Below, piece by piece: positions 63,117-64,000 of a stretch of DNA of 64,000 bases. Under the pieces are notes generated by a model, which had not been told where the DNA came from, did no database searches, and saw only the letters and a list, made by a program, of their open reading frames with translations. Origin of the DNA: Prorocentrum cordatum (Eukaryota > Sar > Dinophyceae > Prorocentrales > Prorocentraceae); NCBI GenBank assembly GCA_963575745.1, contig CAUYUJ010011558.1, forward strand, positions 720,780 to 784,779. The letters run 5' to 3'. Position 1 is the first letter of the stretch, and every line of letters begins with the position of its first letter. A program made the position numbers and the translations under genes.

Positions 63117-63794
63117 GATGCAGACCCCAGCAAAGGCAAAACTCGCTGGCATGCAGGTGGGGGTGACGGCGGCAACGTTGGCCCTGGTCGCCAACAGCAG
63201 GCTGCCCACACGTTGTCGGCGGAGGAAACGGAGCTGTGGATGGGCCAGGAGGAGGTTCACTTCACCACTTTGTCGCTCTCCCTCTCGCAGCCGCAGAGGG
63301 ACCAGCTCATCCACAAACGCGCGATGCAGAATTTCGGGCTGCAGGGCGCGCAGGCTGAGGCGCAACAGGCTAACCCGCTCATCGGGAAGAACGCGCAGCA
63401 GGTGGTGCAGGTTAAGCACAATATAGCGAAGCTGGAGGCGAATGCTGTGCAGGCGATGGTCGCGGTGGCGGAGGCCAAGGACGACCTCGCCGCAGTCGAG
63501 GCGCCGCAGTTGGCGTCTGCGAAGCGGCGCACGGCGCAGCTGGGCGGAGACGCGCCCCAGACGGCGATCAACGTCGAGGAGATCGTGGGCTCTCCGTTCA
63601 AGAGCGCGGTGGAGGTTTTCAAGTCGGCCTTGCCCGCGGAGGCGAACAAGGTGCAGGGCTTGCAGGAGCAGGCACGGAAGCCCCATGGGCAGGCGTGCCT
63701 GGCGAGGCCGGCGCGACGCGGCCAAACGGCCCCCCGCGCCGCGCCGCACAGTGCGCAAGGTTGCCCAGGGGGCCGCGGTTGTTGTTGCTGGTGA
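63117..63794 (+). CDS. Retroelement-type ORF, coiled-coil part
   Basis: After a Gly-rich linker the protein is helical and rich in Gln, Ala and Lys: QPQRDQLIHKRAMQNFG, AQQVVQVKHNIAKLEANAV, then EAKDDLAAVEAPQLASAKRR and EVFKSALPAEANKVQGLQEQ. This looks like a coiled coil of the kind found in nucleocapsid-like ORF1 proteins of dinoflagellate LINE elements; no reverse transcriptase is visible before the window ends. The frame stops at 63,792-63,794, but a +1 frame carries on, so this copy has a frameshift or another intron near 63,680-63,760. Confidence 0.5.
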   Translation, partial: DADPSKGKTRWHAGGGDGGNVGPGRQQQAAHTLSAEETELWMGQEEVHFTTLSLSLSQPQRDQLIHKRAMQNFGLQGAQAEAQQANPLIGKNAQQVVQVKHNIAKLEANAVQAMVAVAEAKDDLAAVEAPQLASAKRRTAQLGGDAPQTAINVEEIVGSPFKSAVEVFKSALPAEANKVQGLQEQARKPHGQACLARPARRGQTAPRAAPHSAQGCPGGRGCCCW

Positions 63795-64000
63795 CTCTTG
63801 CGATGGCGCTGCAGGCGGCAGGGGTGGCTGCGCAGCCATGGTCATCGACAACGGTGGGAAGTATGACCAGCACCTGGAGCAGCTACGCGAGAAGCTCGAA
63901 GGGCGTGACAATCTTAAAGAGCCAGACATCCAGGCCACCATTCAGCAGATTATGCCGAAGGCCAAGGATGACCTGGAGGAGCGCGAGCAGGATGCGCGGC
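63795..64000 (+). CDS. Retroelement-type ORF, continuation, cut by window end
   Basis: In the frame shifted by one from the preceding segment the sequence reads AGDSCDGAAGG, then MVIDNGGKYDQHLEQLREKL and DIQATIQQIMPKAKDDLE up to the last base. The composition is again helical and charged. It continues beyond the window. Confidence 0.45.

Overview
The window looks like nuclear DNA of a dinoflagellate, possibly Prorocentrum-like; the genus is a guess. The reasons are its high GC content, coding stretches that end almost every codon in G or C, short exons in very long repeat-filled introns, and splice junctions with GA or GC donors. I recognise no rRNA, tRNA, CRISPR or bacterial-type operon, and I see no match to the dinoflagellate spliced leader. 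Most open frames here are shadows of microsatellites and tandem arrays, and I left them out.

Three coding loci can be supported by family or motif. (1) A secreted prolyl 4-hydroxylase (2-oxoglutarate/Fe oxygenase) lies on + in four exons from 29,543 to 45,154. Three of its splice phases fit exactly. It has one 13.6 kb GC-AG intron, one 182 bp GA-AG intron, and a C-terminal extension that resembles a VHL beta domain. (2) An AIM24/TIGR00266-family protein lies on + at 55,850-56,734. (3) A finger-plus-coiled-coil ORF, probably ORF1 of a retroelement, enters at about 62.9 kb and runs off the right edge.

Between 5 and 29.3 kb on + there is a chain of short exon-like islands with G/C-ending codons, good acceptors and mostly compatible phases. 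They are probably one or more genes of unknown function with kilobase introns. Smaller exon candidates lie at 47.8-48.6 kb (+), 57.1-57.3 kb (-) and 62.2 kb (+). A frameshifted coding-like tract at 11.1-12.9 kb looks like a pseudogene, and a 199-codon minus-strand ORF sits at 7.5-8.1 kb.

The rest is repeat. Inverted-repeat elements of the MITE kind occur at 0.5, 1.2, 2.6, 4.1, 16.5, 34.7, 36.9 and 54.8 kb; one of them fills a small intron. A striking composite element has conserved ends around a variable array of about 77 bp units. It occurs at 23.1, 39.4, 41.2 (inverted) and 49.7 kb. There are also dispersed 50-200 bp families, tandem arrays of 24, 42, 73, 88 and 162 bp units, and long ATG, GGA, GAC, GTA and TG microsatellites. 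The 13.6 kb hydroxylase intron holds many of these, including two composite elements in inverted orientation.
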